Shown: positions 40,478 to 51,182 of the stretch, piece after piece | How the letters are laid out: each line of letters starts with the position of its first letter | How positions within the stretch are numbered: position 1 is the stretch's first letter | Source of the DNA: Methanobacterium sp. | GTDB taxonomy: Archaea > Methanobacteriota > Methanobacteria > Methanobacteriales > Methanobacteriaceae | DNA length: 64,000 nucleotides | Direction: 5' to 3' | Assembly (NCBI RefSeq): GCF_016217785.1 | Contig: NZ_JACRGA010000005.1 | Span: forward strand, 62,001-126,000 | The notes under the pieces: model-generated | What the model saw: the letters and a program-made list of their open reading frames with translations, nothing else | Told to the model about the DNA's origin: nothing | Databases searched by the model: none | Program-made: the position numbers and the translations under genes

Positions 40478-41430
40478 TGAAAAAGTTAAATGTGGGAGTT
40501 GTTGGTGTAGGGGCCATGGGCCACAACCACGTAAGGGTATACACCCGACTGAAAAACGCCAACCTCCTGGCTGTCTCTGATCTCATGAAAGGCACCCTGG
40601 CAGAAGTTTCCAAGAAATACAACACCGTAGGATTTGTTGATTACGATAATGTGCTTAAAATGCCTGAAATAGATGCAGTAAGTGTTTGTGTTCCCACTAC
40701 CTACCATTACGAGGTAGTGATGAGTGCCATTGAACAGGGAAAACACGTTCTGGTGGAAAAACCCATTGCCTTCACCCTGAAGGAAGCCAAGGACATGGTC
40801 AAAGCCGCCAGAAAACAGGGAGTGAAACTGGCCACTGGCCACGTGGAACGATTCAACCCAGCAGTTCTAGAAGCTAAAAAGCTTTTAAGAGAAAAGTTGA
40901 TTGGTGAAGTTGTCTCTGTTTCCGCCAAGCGTGTTGGGCCTTTCCCTCCACGAATAAAGGATGTGGGTGTGACTATAGATCTGGCTATCCATGAGGTGGA
41001 TGTTATGGCTTATCTTTTGGACAGCCCTGTTTCCAAGGTATACGCCCATGTGGGTAGTAGACTGGAAAAATGTGAATATGAGGACCATGCCGAGATCATG
41101 ATGGAATTTTATAACAATGCCATCGGTATGTTGGAGGTTAACTGGCTCACACCATATAAAAAACGGCAGCTGGAAGTTACTGGTACTGATGGTATAATCT
41201 CCCTGGATTATATCGACCAGACTGTGGAGATTTTTGGTAAAAACGCCAGGAATGTCCGGGTACCACACCATGAACCCCTTATGGTAGAGCTGGAATCATT
41301 CTTAAATGCAATCATGCTTGATGAAAAGCCAAAAATAACCGGGGAAGATGGAATACACGCCCTTAAAACTGTCTTAGCGGCAATGAAATCAGCCAAAGAG
41401 AAAATTCCAGTTAAGATTGATATTGATTAA
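40477..41430 (+). CDS. GFO/IDH/MocA family NAD(P)-dependent oxidoreductase
   Basis: 317 residues from a GTG preceded by GGGGGAGGAT and overlapping the hemC stop. An N-terminal Rossmann fold has VGVVGVGAMGHNHVR near 6-20; the family motif LVEKPIAFT (EKP) is near 90, and a C-terminal alpha/beta substrate domain follows. Such enzymes act on sugars, inositols or small keto/hydroxy acids; no substrate is evident here. Coupling to hemC is not known to be functional. Confidence 0.85.
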
Positions 41431-41586
41431 TCCAGGTTATTCATCATTTCATTAGGTATTTGATAATCCCATTTGATTTGATTAATTCCATTGATTGTAA
41501 GATTCATGTTACATTGTGATAGATTTTAATTGGCATGAAGCATAAAATTTGTAGCAGACTACACTGGACAATTCAGGAGGGGTATA

Positions 41587-42186
41587 ATGAACCAAAAACT
41601 CATTGAAAAAGCTCATGAACTTAGAAGCAGAGGTTTTACCACTGGGGAGATAGCTGACGAACTCAATGTCTCAAAAGACACTGCTCGGTGGCTGGTACTC
41701 CAGGGAACTGATAAAACTAAAGAAAAAGCTCAGGAAAAAGCACCAGTTGATTTTGCCATTAATTGGAAGAGTCTGGGTGGTAGTTCGAGGAGAATGTCCT
41801 ATGTTTCTGCAGCCATGGCGGATATGGCACAACAGCATGGTGATGTGGAGGTAGTGGTGGGAATTACAGTAAGTGGAATACCATTCGCCACCATGATGGC
41901 CGAGTTTTTAGATGCAGATATGGCTGTATTCCATCCCATTAAACATCGCAAGGAAGAGGATGCTCGGGGAGCAGTGAGCAGTAATTTCGCGTCTGTCGAA
42001 GGAAAAAGAGTGATAATAGTGGATGATGTCATAACCAGTGGGGGAACCGTTGCCGAAGCAATAAAAGTCTTCCGAAGCCTGGGAGCAGACCCACTGGCAG
42101 CAGTGGTCTTAATCGACAAGAAAGGTCTTATAGAATTGGAGAAAGTCCCTGTAGAATCGCTTATACGTGTAAGTAGACTGGGATAA
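41587..42186 (+). CDS. GfcR-type regulator: HTH plus phosphoribosyltransferase-like domain
   Basis: 199 residues. An N-terminal helix-turn-helix (GFTTGEIADELNVSKDTARW at about 16-35) precedes a PRTase domain with the PRPP loop VIIVDDVITSGGTVAEA. In haloarchaea the related GfcR senses sugar-phosphate-linked PRPP chemistry and regulates glycolysis genes. Here it is annotated in many genomes as an orotate PRTase-like protein. A regulatory role is more likely than catalysis. GGAGG lies about 7 bases before the ATG. Confidence 0.85.
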   Translation: MNQKLIEKAHELRSRGFTTGEIADELNVSKDTARWLVLQGTDKTKEKAQEKAPVDFAINWKSLGGSSRRMSYVSAAMADMAQQHGDVEVVVGITVSGIPFATMMAEFLDADMAVFHPIKHRKEEDARGAVSSNFASVEGKRVIIVDDVITSGGTVAEAIKVFRSLGADPLAAVVLIDKKGLIELEKVPVESLIRVSRLG

Positions 42187-42203
42187 CCTGATTATCTCAG
42201 ATA

Positions 42204-42212
42204 TTTTTTTTT
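42204..42212 (+). terminator. T9 run after the gfcR-like gene
   Basis: A run of nine T follows 18 bases after the stop, the usual archaeal intrinsic termination signal. Confidence 0.5.
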
Positions 42213-42333
42213 ATTTCGATAATTTATTTAATAATAAAAGCCCATTTATACAAAACCCATTTATACAGTTTTGTTGTTGATATAAACCAGTTATTTTGAA
42301 TTTCTTTTTATTTCTTTTTAAAAATATTTTTTT

Positions 42334-42341
42334 AAAAAAAA
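42334..42341 (-). terminator. Minus-strand T8 run after the aRF1 gene
   Basis: Eight T on the minus strand about 40 bases past the aRF1 stop. Confidence 0.45.
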
Positions 42342-42379
42342 GAGGAGTATAACGCAGTAAATAACGGCTATTTAAGCAT

Positions 42380-43609
<1,230 letters not shown>

Positions 43610-43828
43610 TTAATATCGCTCCTAAACTGATAAAAATTATAATAAGTACGTTTATTTTATGGATTCTCCAGAAGATTATTATCTGGTTACCATACTAATA
43701 ATTACTGTTATTTCATTCTACAAATTTTCCTACTATAATCTTCTTGTAAAATATTAGAATTTATACTAATTAGATATTCTATCTAAACTTTATATTATAT
43801 GTAAACTTACATTATCTTTGGTGATGAG

Positions 43829-44509
<681 letters not shown>

Positions 44510-44604
44510 ATCTATCCTGAACAGGTAATAAATGGAATAAACCTATTCTAAAAAAAATTAAAAGCTAAAAAAATATTTTAAAAAATTCTAAAGAGGTAAT
44601 ATTT

Positions 44605-44805
44605 ATGATTGAACAACACAAACACTGTCCTGTTTGCGGGACCCCCATGCCCTTGAATGAAAGGTTTTGCTCACCCAACTGTGAGCAGATAGCCCTGGCC
44701 AACCAGAAGAAAGTCCAAAAAAGCAAGAGACTGCTTTACATTTTATTCGGATTATTCATAATAGTCTGGTTGTTTTTCATGTTAAGGGGCCAGCTAGGAT
44801 TTTAG
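44605..44805 (+). CDS. DUF2116-type zinc-ribbon membrane protein
   Basis: 66 residues. The N-terminal zinc ribbon has CPVC and CSPNC pairs (positions about 8-29). A single C-terminal transmembrane helix (about 45-63) follows a lysine-rich linker, so the ribbon is presumably cytosolic. Conserved small archaeal protein of unknown function, 95 bases after pyrH. AAAGAGG precedes the ATG. Confidence 0.85.
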   Translation: MIEQHKHCPVCGTPMPLNERFCSPNCEQIALANQKKVQKSKRLLYILFGLFIIVWLFFMLRGQLGF

Positions 44806-45025
44806 ACGGATTTTTAAAATAATTTTTTTAAAAAAAATAAATAATGGGTTTAACTAATATTTCAGGTCCGAAAAACTGTCTATTGCAGAAGTTCGGGTAT
44901 GAAATATTATAAATAACCGATTCATAAATAACGGATTCTTATAAATTCCGATTCTTTTTTACACTGACAATCCTATTCAGAGTATTCTTGTAATTTTGTA
45001 GATTTGTAGGATTTATTCCCTAATA

Positions 45026-45502
45026 TTATTCCCTAATATTCAATATTCCATATATTAAGAGTCCAACTCCGGTTAAGACTCCTAAAATATCAGGGTTCAC
45101 GTTGTAGAAACCTACAATAAGGAAGAGGAATCCGAATAATAGTCCGAATATTCCCGCATACACTTTGTAAGTTTTCCTTTCACCAACAAGTAGGGCAATG
45201 ATTCCGGTAATAAGTAACAGGATCCCTGTAATTATATATGCCCAGAGACCGAGGCTTATTATCCAGGAGGTGTTGAACAGGAAGGTTACACCCATAACTA
45301 TTCCCACTATCCCCACCAGGAAGGGGAATAACCATAAATCATTGGATGTTCTTTCACCAAACCCTAAAAGGGTTAACCAAATACCCATTCCCAGTATTAA
45401 AAGTCCAGATATGAGGCCAAGAGTGGCAAGCCCCACTACTGGTGCAGTTATCATTACAACTGCCACTATTATTGCAATAATTCCAACTATCGTGTTTTTC
45501 AT
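45026..45502 (-). CDS. DUF308 (HdeD-like) membrane protein
   Basis: 158 residues, nearly all hydrophobic, about six helices. It has the DUF308 pattern of repeated two-helix units with the motif G(L/I)xxGxxxxxxP, such as AIIVAVVMITAPVVG and GIVGIVMGVTFLF. In bacteria HdeD is linked to acid resistance, but this family is functionally uncharacterised in archaea. It is the first of four paralogues in this 6 kb stretch. GAGGTTTTTT precedes the ATG. Confidence 0.85.
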   Translation of the reverse strand: MKNTIVGIIAIIVAVVMITAPVVGLATLGLISGLLILGMGIWLTLLGFGERTSNDLWLFPFLVGIVGIVMGVTFLFNTSWIISLGLWAYIITGILLLITGIIALLVGERKTYKVYAGIFGLLFGFLFLIVGFYNVNPDILGVLTGVGLLIYGILNIRE

Positions 45503-45805
45503 TTAAAAAACCTCATTGATGTTTCCTTGCAATTATCTAAACCTTATTTTAACATAATTATTTGAATTAAACAAACTAATTGCAGTTTTTAATTTCTAAT
45601 GGGAAGAAATACGTTTCAGTATTAACTTTTGTCCTTTGATTATAATAAATTTAATGGTACAGATCGGGTTAGGGGAACTAAAACTACCAGTTTATAACTT
45701 AACTTACCAAATTATAACTTAACTCAAATACTATAATGGAAATATAATTACTATAAAAAGATAGTACCATAAAAGAAAATATAAACTTTAGTAAGGAGGT
45801 CTACC
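45503..45805. other. Divergent intergenic interval between DUF308 and YbjQ genes
   Basis: About 300 AT-rich bases. A direct repeat ttataactta(actta/actc) is present near 45690-45720. No ORF or obvious RNA gene. Confidence 0.5.
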
Positions 45806-46132
45806 ATGCTCGTTTTAACCACTCCAACCATAGAGGGGAAAAAAATCAATGAATATTATGGTTTAGTCAATGGTGAGTCCCTTTTAGGGGCAAATGTTTA
45901 CAAAGACATGTTTTCAGGTGTGAGGGACGTGGTGGGGGGCAGAACATCTGCCTACGAAGAAGAACTGAAAAAAGCCAGAGAAGTTGCTTTAGAAAGTATG
46001 AAAGAAAAAGCTGCAGATAAAGGGGCTAATGCGGTTATTGGCACACGTCTGGCCTATCACAACCTTGGTGGGACCATGGGGAATACCATTATGGTCACTG
46101 TTTTTGGAACTGCGGTTTCCTACGAGGAATAA
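45806..46132 (+). CDS. YbjQ family (UPF0145/DUF74) protein
   Basis: 108 residues, single domain. GLVNGESLLGANVYKDMF leads to the core motif VVGGRTSAYE, and GANAVIG and the C-terminal TVFGTAV strand are present. The family is sometimes called heavy-metal-binding on structural grounds but has no proven function. AAGGAGGT precedes the ATG. The same domain is fused to membrane segments in the next gene. Confidence 0.92.
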   Translation: MLVLTTPTIEGKKINEYYGLVNGESLLGANVYKDMFSGVRDVVGGRTSAYEEELKKAREVALESMKEKAADKGANAVIGTRLAYHNLGGTMGNTIMVTVFGTAVSYEE

Positions 46133-46213
46133 AATTTCCTATCTATGAAGTAAAAAGTATATTCATATTTCACATCCATTAGGTCTTTAGCTGTTAATTA
46201 GGAAGGGATAGGA

Positions 46214-47056
46214 TTGTTAACATCGGTTGTGAATTTTTTAAAAGAAAAACGATGGGCATTTGCTGCCATACTTATAGGAACCGGCACTGGCTTTTTGTCA
46301 GCGGTAATGTGTGTAATGTGGGATCTGGTCATTTTTGGGTTTAACATTATGTTCATTGTATCTCCACTCATAGCTGGTTTTGTGGAAACATACATAGCCC
46401 GACGTATGTACGGTAAAAGCACAGGAGCAATCAGCGCACTTTTAATATTTGTAATAATAAATGCTTATGCATGGATTTTCCCTCAAGACCCAATCGTGCT
46501 CAATTTTTTCACGTTAGGGGGCTTGGCGCTGATGATACAGGCAGCATTCCCCATACTCATTAATTATATACTTTTCGTTGTATTTTTAGGAGTTTTAACT
46601 TATGCCCTAGGATATCTGGGGAATTTACTATCTAAGGCTATGAATAAGGTCCGCAGAAAACCTTCTGAAGGTGAAACGAATGGTGAAAACCTTGAAGACA
46701 CAGATGATTCATTAAAAACTCCATATTTGAGCTTTATGGATGATCTGGATGTTCCTATTGTGTCTATACCTCACATGGAGGGGGGTAAGATTACCAAACA
46801 CATTGGTATTGTAACTGGAGAGGCAATGGTAAAGGAAAACTCAGAAGGTATTTCCAAGTTGTCTAAAAAAACCCAGTTAGATGATATGAATTTGGATGAG
46901 GCTAGGGAGGCAGCTATACTCAGAATGCTGAATGATGCTAATGAAAGGGGTGCCAATACTGTGATTGAAGTTTTGGTTGATTACAATTCTATTGGAGGAT
47001 TAAAGGGAAGTGCAATTATAGTTACAGCTACAGGAACTGCAGTTGTGTATGAATAA
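46214..47056 (+). CDS. Membrane protein with C-terminal YbjQ-like domain
   Basis: 280 residues. About four to five transmembrane segments (residues 15-150), a charged linker (about 155-185), then a YbjQ-like domain (186-280) with GGKITKHIGIVTGEA and GANTVIE. The VGGR core of the free YbjQ protein is missing. TTG start: GGAAGGGATAGGA lies just upstream and there is no in-frame ATG nearby. It follows the stand-alone YbjQ gene by 81 bases. The fusion suggests a YbjQ oligomer anchored at the membrane. Confidence 0.75.
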   Translation: MLTSVVNFLKEKRWAFAAILIGTGTGFLSAVMCVMWDLVIFGFNIMFIVSPLIAGFVETYIARRMYGKSTGAISALLIFVIINAYAWIFPQDPIVLNFFTLGGLALMIQAAFPILINYILFVVFLGVLTYALGYLGNLLSKAMNKVRRKPSEGETNGENLEDTDDSLKTPYLSFMDDLDVPIVSIPHMEGGKITKHIGIVTGEAMVKENSEGISKLSKKTQLDDMNLDEAREAAILRMLNDANERGANTVIEVLVDYNSIGGLKGSAIIVTATGTAVVYE

Positions 47057-47092
47057 GACAATAAAAATAATTGTATCTTTAATTTTTTTATT

Positions 47093-47099
47093 TAATTTA
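47093..47099 (+). terminator. T7 run after the YbjQ-membrane gene
   Basis: Oligo-T about 37 bases downstream of the stop, a plausible termination signal. Confidence 0.4.
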
Positions 47100-47171
47100 T
47101 TAATTATTTCCTTATTTTAGTATTCCTTATTTTAGTATTCCTTAATTATAATATTTCTTTAATATAGTTCC

Positions 47172-47258
47172 TTATTTGGTACCTTCAATTCTATGAATCA
47201 GTAAATTTACTCGGTCCAATGCTCTTACTGGGACTTTGGTGCATATCTTACAAAACAT
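47172..47258 (-). CDS. 28-residue CxxC peptide, unknown
   Basis: On the minus strand, GAGGAGTGAT lies just before an ATG that opens 28 codons: MFCKICTKVPVRALDR and ending IEGTK. The CxxC near the N terminus looks like half of a zinc ribbon. It could be a real micro-peptide or the 5' stump of a decayed zinc-ribbon gene. The ribosome-binding site is among the best in the window, which favours translation. Confidence 0.4.
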   Translation of the reverse strand: MFCKICTKVPVRALDRVNLLIHRIEGTK

Positions 47259-47455
47259 ATCACTCCTCTTTTCATATTACGTTGTATATTAATCTGGCTC
47301 GCTCTAGTAAAACAGTGCTTGTGGTTAAACTTTACTGAATTATCAATTGATTCTGTCTGGAAATTGGGGGAATTTATTTTTCTAATTCATGATCCCTCAA
47401 GCCAAGTGTGCATGTGATGTTTTGATTTTTATCATGGGATGGATTAATGGGATTG

Positions 47456-48103
47456 TTAAAGTTTGAGTACTCCGTATTCAAGTTCATAGTCTTGAAAGAA
47501 TTGGTTAAGTGAATTCTGATCACTGGTCATAAGGATGGTAAGGTCATCCATTTTATCAAATAGTCCTATAAAATTCTCTGTTTCATCTTCATCAAGTTCT
47601 CCAGTTGGTTCATCGGCAAGTAGAAGTGTCGGATCATTAACAAGTGAACGGGCCAGAGCAACTCTTTGTTCTGCTTCAATGGATAACTCATGGGGGAATC
47701 GGTTCCAATCATCCAGTTCTACTTTTTCCAACAATCTTTTAGCTTTCTCTTCATCCGCTGATATCATGGGAAGCATCACATTTTCAAGAATAGAAAGATA
47801 GGGTAGCAGATTTGAACGACGAAAAATAAAGCCAATTTCATTTTTAATCAGGTTTGAACATTCTTCTTCGTTCAAATTTTGGGTTGAAATTCCGTTAACA
47901 AGGATCTCTCCAGCACTGGGTTTTTTGATAAGACCTGCAAGGTATATTAGAGATGTCTTCCCAGCTCCTGAAGGACCTTTTATTAGGGTATGGGTTTGGG
48001 AGGTAAGGGAAAATGATAAATTATTAAGGGCTACTCGTTCTACCCCTCCCTTCTTGTAAACCTTACTAACATCTTTAAATGTTAAAATATCTTCAGTATT
48101 CAC
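47456..48103 (-). CDS. ABC transporter ATP-binding protein, MacB/LolD type, degenerate
   Basis: 215 residues. Walker A GPSGAGKT (43-50) and Walker B with catalytic Glu (LLLADEP, E165) are intact. Other ATPase motifs are degraded: the Q-loop glutamine is Arg (R95), the signature LSGGQ becomes LSIEA (I142/E143 in place of both glycines), and the switch histidine is Ser (S194). The protein may bind ATP without efficient hydrolysis or act as a regulatory subunit. It overlaps the permease gene by 11 bases. Confidence 0.85.
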   Translation of the reverse strand: MNTEDILTFKDVSKVYKKGGVERVALNNLSFSLTSQTHTLIKGPSGAGKTSLIYLAGLIKKPSAGEILVNGISTQNLNEEECSNLIKNEIGFIFRRSNLLPYLSILENVMLPMISADEEKAKRLLEKVELDDWNRFPHELSIEAEQRVALARSLVNDPTLLLADEPTGELDEDETENFIGLFDKMDDLTILMTSDQNSLNQFFQDYELEYGVLKL

Positions 48104-48803
48104 AGAGAAGAGCCTCCTCTACATTGATTTGTGATGTGAACCAGGCAGGATACAGGCCGAGAACAAGGCTGAGCATGGTAGTCACGGTAATGGTTCCTAT
48201 AAATAACCAGAAGGGGAGTAGTATTGTAAACAAACCTGGCTGGAAAAAGGTAGATATTATCCAGATACCTAAAGTTCCAATGATGACTCCTATAATCGAT
48301 CCAATGAGGCCAAGTAAACCCGCTTCAAGAGTGCAACTAATAAGAATTTGTCTTTTAGTAAATCCCATGCACTTAAGGAGGCCTATTTCTCGTTTTCGTT
48401 CGGAGAGGTTGAATCCCATGGTATTCATAATTCCCAGAACACCAATTAAAAGGGCAATACTGGCTATTCCATCTAAAATGTAAACAACATTAACTAAAAA
48501 AGATTCCAGGCGATTTATAAGCTGGTTTTCAGTGAAAGTACTTCCTAAAAATGAATTTAAATAATTAACTGCTGATGATACTATGTTTGTCTGATTGTCG
48601 GTGCCAGATGTTTGATTTGATTTTTGCCCAGCCAGTATATTCCCATTTGATGTTCCAGACTTTTCAATGAAGCTACTTATCCCTAAACCTGAACTTACAA
48701 GGATAAGTAGTATTATAACCCCCAGGGAAATTCTCAAAACTGTGGATAGATTTCGCAACCGATTACGGCGTAAATTTTTCCAGGACAAGGCGTATATTCC
48801 CAT
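48093..48803 (-). CDS. FtsX/MacB-type ABC permease, short
   Basis: 236 residues with one N-terminal helix (about 22-45), a brief Ser/Thr/Asn-rich extracytoplasmic loop (about 46-105), and three C-terminal helices flanking ERKREIGLLKCMGFTKRQI, the conserved coupling loop. The external domain is much smaller than the 200-residue one of MacB. With the partner ATPase it would form a minimal exporter. Part of the DUF308/YbjQ neighbourhood. Confidence 0.85.
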   Translation of the reverse strand: MGIYALSWKNLRRNRLRNLSTVLRISLGVIILLILVSSGLGISSFIEKSGTSNGNILAGQKSNQTSGTDNQTNIVSSAVNYLNSFLGSTFTENQLINRLESFLVNVVYILDGIASIALLIGVLGIMNTMGFNLSERKREIGLLKCMGFTKRQILISCTLEAGLLGLIGSIIGVIIGTLGIWIISTFFQPGLFTILLPFWLFIGTITVTTMLSLVLGLYPAWFTSQINVEEALLCEY

Positions 48804-49054
48804 GTAAACCTCAGCTCTATCTCTATAAAGTGTAATATCTAAGTTTAGGATATCAATTAGTTAAGATAATTAATATTTTTCTAATATGTTTTGAAGTTCC
48901 ATTAATTTTATTGTTGGGAAAAAACCCGATTGATTGGTAAGATCACTAAATAATATGGGTAAATAAGTATTTGAATAATATTCCATAGAATTGTTTTGAA
49001 TTTAATGATTAATTTTGGGTTAATTAAATTGTGGGGGCTTGTTTTCGGTTTTTT

Positions 49055-49573
49055 TTATTCAACAGGGTCTGTACTAACTTCTTTTCTAGGATTAATTATT
49101 TCAAAGACTCCGCTGATTATTAGCCAGATACCAATTAACAGTGCCAGATAGAAGGGATCCCAGGCATAAAATCCTAGAATTAAGTACATGATACCTATTA
49201 TAATTCCTAGAACACCTACCCCCTTGGCAGATCCGCCTTCCCCAGCAAACAGTGTAATTACACCGGACATGAACAGGAAAAACCCTGCTAAATATAATAT
49301 AAAGCTAGTTAAGAAGCTCAATGCTAGTATATTCCCTACCAATCCTATTCCTGCTATGATAGCAATAATTCCCAGGATTAAGTAGACTATACTAATTCCT
49401 TTACTGCTTTCCCAGACCGAAAAGGCCTGAACCAGAAACCAAATACCCAAAATGAGCACTCCCATTCCTGCCAGAACACTGAATGTGAAAACACTTATCA
49501 ATGGAAACGCAATGACTATTAAACCTAAGATTATTGCTAAAATTCCTAACAAAACATTTTTGCCTGCAGCCAT
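49055..49573 (-). CDS. DUF308 (HdeD-like) membrane protein
   Basis: 172 residues, the second DUF308 paralogue. GKNVLLGILAIILGLIVIAF, then GIWFLVQAF and a PFYLALLIGIWLIISGVFEI end. It is clearly more similar to the next two paralogues than to the copy at 45 kb. Divergent from the gene starting at 49816. TAGGAGGATGATT precedes the ATG. The C-terminal tail is acidic. Confidence 0.86.
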   Translation of the reverse strand: MAAGKNVLLGILAIILGLIVIAFPLISVFTFSVLAGMGVLILGIWFLVQAFSVWESSKGISIVYLILGIIAIIAGIGLVGNILALSFLTSFILYLAGFFLFMSGVITLFAGEGGSAKGVGVLGIIIGIMYLILGFYAWDPFYLALLIGIWLIISGVFEIINPRKEVSTDPVE

Positions 49574-49815
49574 ATCTAATCATCCTCCTAAAGGTTCCAA
49601 ACAAGCCCCATACAATTCTATCTTCTATAGCTAATATTATAAGTTTTTTTCCTAAGAATAGTTCGTAAGATTAGATATAATCCTCGTTAATGGGCTCTTA
49701 CTAATGTAAACTTTAAATCTTAAACAAAACATAGTAATTATTAATCATTCCCTCGATGAATATTTAAAATTAAGGCAATGGGGATTATTTTACAGTATAT
49801 TTGGGAGGTTGTACA

Positions 49816-50334
49816 ATGAATGAAGGAAAAAACACATTAATTGGTATTTTAGCCATAATTCTGGGTCTCGTAGTTATTGCTTTCCCACTGGTGAGCGTAC
49901 TCACTTTCAGTGTTTTAATGGGTCTTGGAATAATCTTTTTAGGGATCTGGTTTTTAGTACAAAGTTTTCATATTTGGGAGAAGAATCTTGCAGCAGGAAT
50001 AGCTGATCTCTTGCTGGGAATTATTGCAATTCTATTTGGAATAGTATTCCTGGGAGATGTGCCTGCATTCGAATTTTTAACATTTTTAGGACTTTATATT
50101 GTAGGGATTTTCTTGATAATCACTGGGTTAATGTCATTGGTGTCAGGAAAAGATCTCAAAGCAAGAGGAATAGGAATTATGGGAATAATATTCGGTATTT
50201 TATACTTTATACTGGGTGTGTATGTGGCTAATCCATTTTTCCTGGCGGTGATTATAGGAGCGTTCTTAATATTAGCTGGAATAATGGAGATTTTCATCAA
50301 AACCCCCGAAGAAGTGGAACCATCCAAAAAGTAA
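49816..50334 (+). CDS. DUF308 (HdeD-like) membrane protein
   Basis: 172 residues from the ATG after GGGAGGT; an upstream TTG at 49801 is unlikely. Opens NEGKNTLIGILAIILGLVVIAF, nearly identical to the 49055 gene for the first 40 residues. It ends in a charged tail EVEPSKK. An inverted duplication is the simplest explanation for the divergent pair. Confidence 0.86.
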   Translation: MNEGKNTLIGILAIILGLVVIAFPLVSVLTFSVLMGLGIIFLGIWFLVQSFHIWEKNLAAGIADLLLGIIAILFGIVFLGDVPAFEFLTFLGLYIVGIFLIITGLMSLVSGKDLKARGIGIMGIIFGILYFILGVYVANPFFLAVIIGAFLILAGIMEIFIKTPEEVEPSKK

Positions 50335-50370
50335 TGCATGGAAAACTGTATTAATAAAAAACCAAATTTC

Positions 50371-50378
50371 TTTTTTTT
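50371..50378 (+). terminator. T8 run after the DUF308 gene
   Basis: Eight T about 36 bases after the stop. Confidence 0.45.
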
Positions 50379-50573
50379 AACTCAATTATTAATTTATATT
50401 TATTTTTATTAAAAACCCATGAGATTTTTCATGGAAATGGAAATTTTAGGGATTTAGGCTCTGTTTTGGATAATGTCCTGTATTATACTTTATATAACAA
50501 TATTTTTATACTTTCAAGGACAAATTATTCCTGCTTAAATATTGATTTAGCTAAAAATAAATGGAGGGGTTTG

Positions 50574-51053
50574 ATGAAAAACGCCGTATTAGGTATTTTG
50601 GCAATAATTCTTGGTTTGATAGTTTTAGCGTTCCCACTAGCAGGCCTTGTGGCTGCAAGTGTGTTGACTGGATTTGTAGTATTGATGATCGCTATCTGGC
50701 TTCTGATTGTTGGTGGATCTCAGATGGAGGTCAGTAAATCTGCGGGAATTATGAATGTAATACTGGGTATAATCGTTCTTATAGTGGGAATCGGTCTGAT
50801 TTTCAGCCCGGCATTATTCGCATTCTTAGCAGGATTCTTACTGTACCTGGCAGGTATATTCCTGATAATAGCTGGAATAATATCCCTAGCATCCCGTAAC
50901 GAATTTAAAAACGCTACATGGGCTGGTATCCTGGGAATAATACTGGGTATACTGTACATCATTCTGGGAACATTCGCCTTTGACCCAATTTACCTGGGAG
51001 TTTTAATTGGTGTCTGGCTGATAATAAATGGTATATTTGCTCTACTAGAATAA
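50574..51053 (+). CDS. DUF308 (HdeD-like) membrane protein
   Basis: 159 residues from the ATG that follows GGAGGGGTTTG; the 36 residues preceding it in frame are AT-rich and not part of the family. Opens MKNAVLGILAIILGL. Fourth paralogue in the cluster, same strand as the third. All four show a threefold repeat of a two-helix GxxxGxxxxxP unit. Confidence 0.86.
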   Translation: MKNAVLGILAIILGLIVLAFPLAGLVAASVLTGFVVLMIAIWLLIVGGSQMEVSKSAGIMNVILGIIVLIVGIGLIFSPALFAFLAGFLLYLAGIFLIIAGIISLASRNEFKNATWAGILGIILGILYIILGTFAFDPIYLGVLIGVWLIINGIFALLE

Positions 51054-51127
51054 ACGTACTATAAAAAGCTAAAAACCATAGAACAGAATCAGTAAACAAG
51101 GTTTAGGAAATATTTAAAAAAGGTTTA

Positions 51128-51173
51128 GGAAATATTTAAAATATTTCCTTTATTTATTTATTTATTTATTTTT
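51128..51173. terminator. Bidirectional hairpin (9 bp) plus TTTA tandem repeat
   Basis: GGAAATATT-TAA-AATATTTCC at 51128-51148, followed by a TTTA tetranucleotide tract. It sits between the convergent DUF308 (+) and K+ channel (-) genes, where a shared terminator is expected. The same GGTTTAGGAAATATTTAAA segment also occurs once just before it (51100-51117). Confidence 0.5.
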
Positions 51174-51182
51174 ATTCAATTA

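Larger units (their letters stand above)
47057..47455. other. Intergenic interval between YbjQ-membrane and ABC genes
   Basis: Contains a T-run near 47093-47099 just after the preceding stop, a duplicated ccttattttagtatt segment (47111-47142), and a minus-strand 28-codon ORF described separately. Confidence 0.55.

Noticed and set aside
47401..47466. 25-codon ORF on the plus strand before the ABC gene
   Set aside because: No ribosome-binding site and overlaps the ABC gene end.
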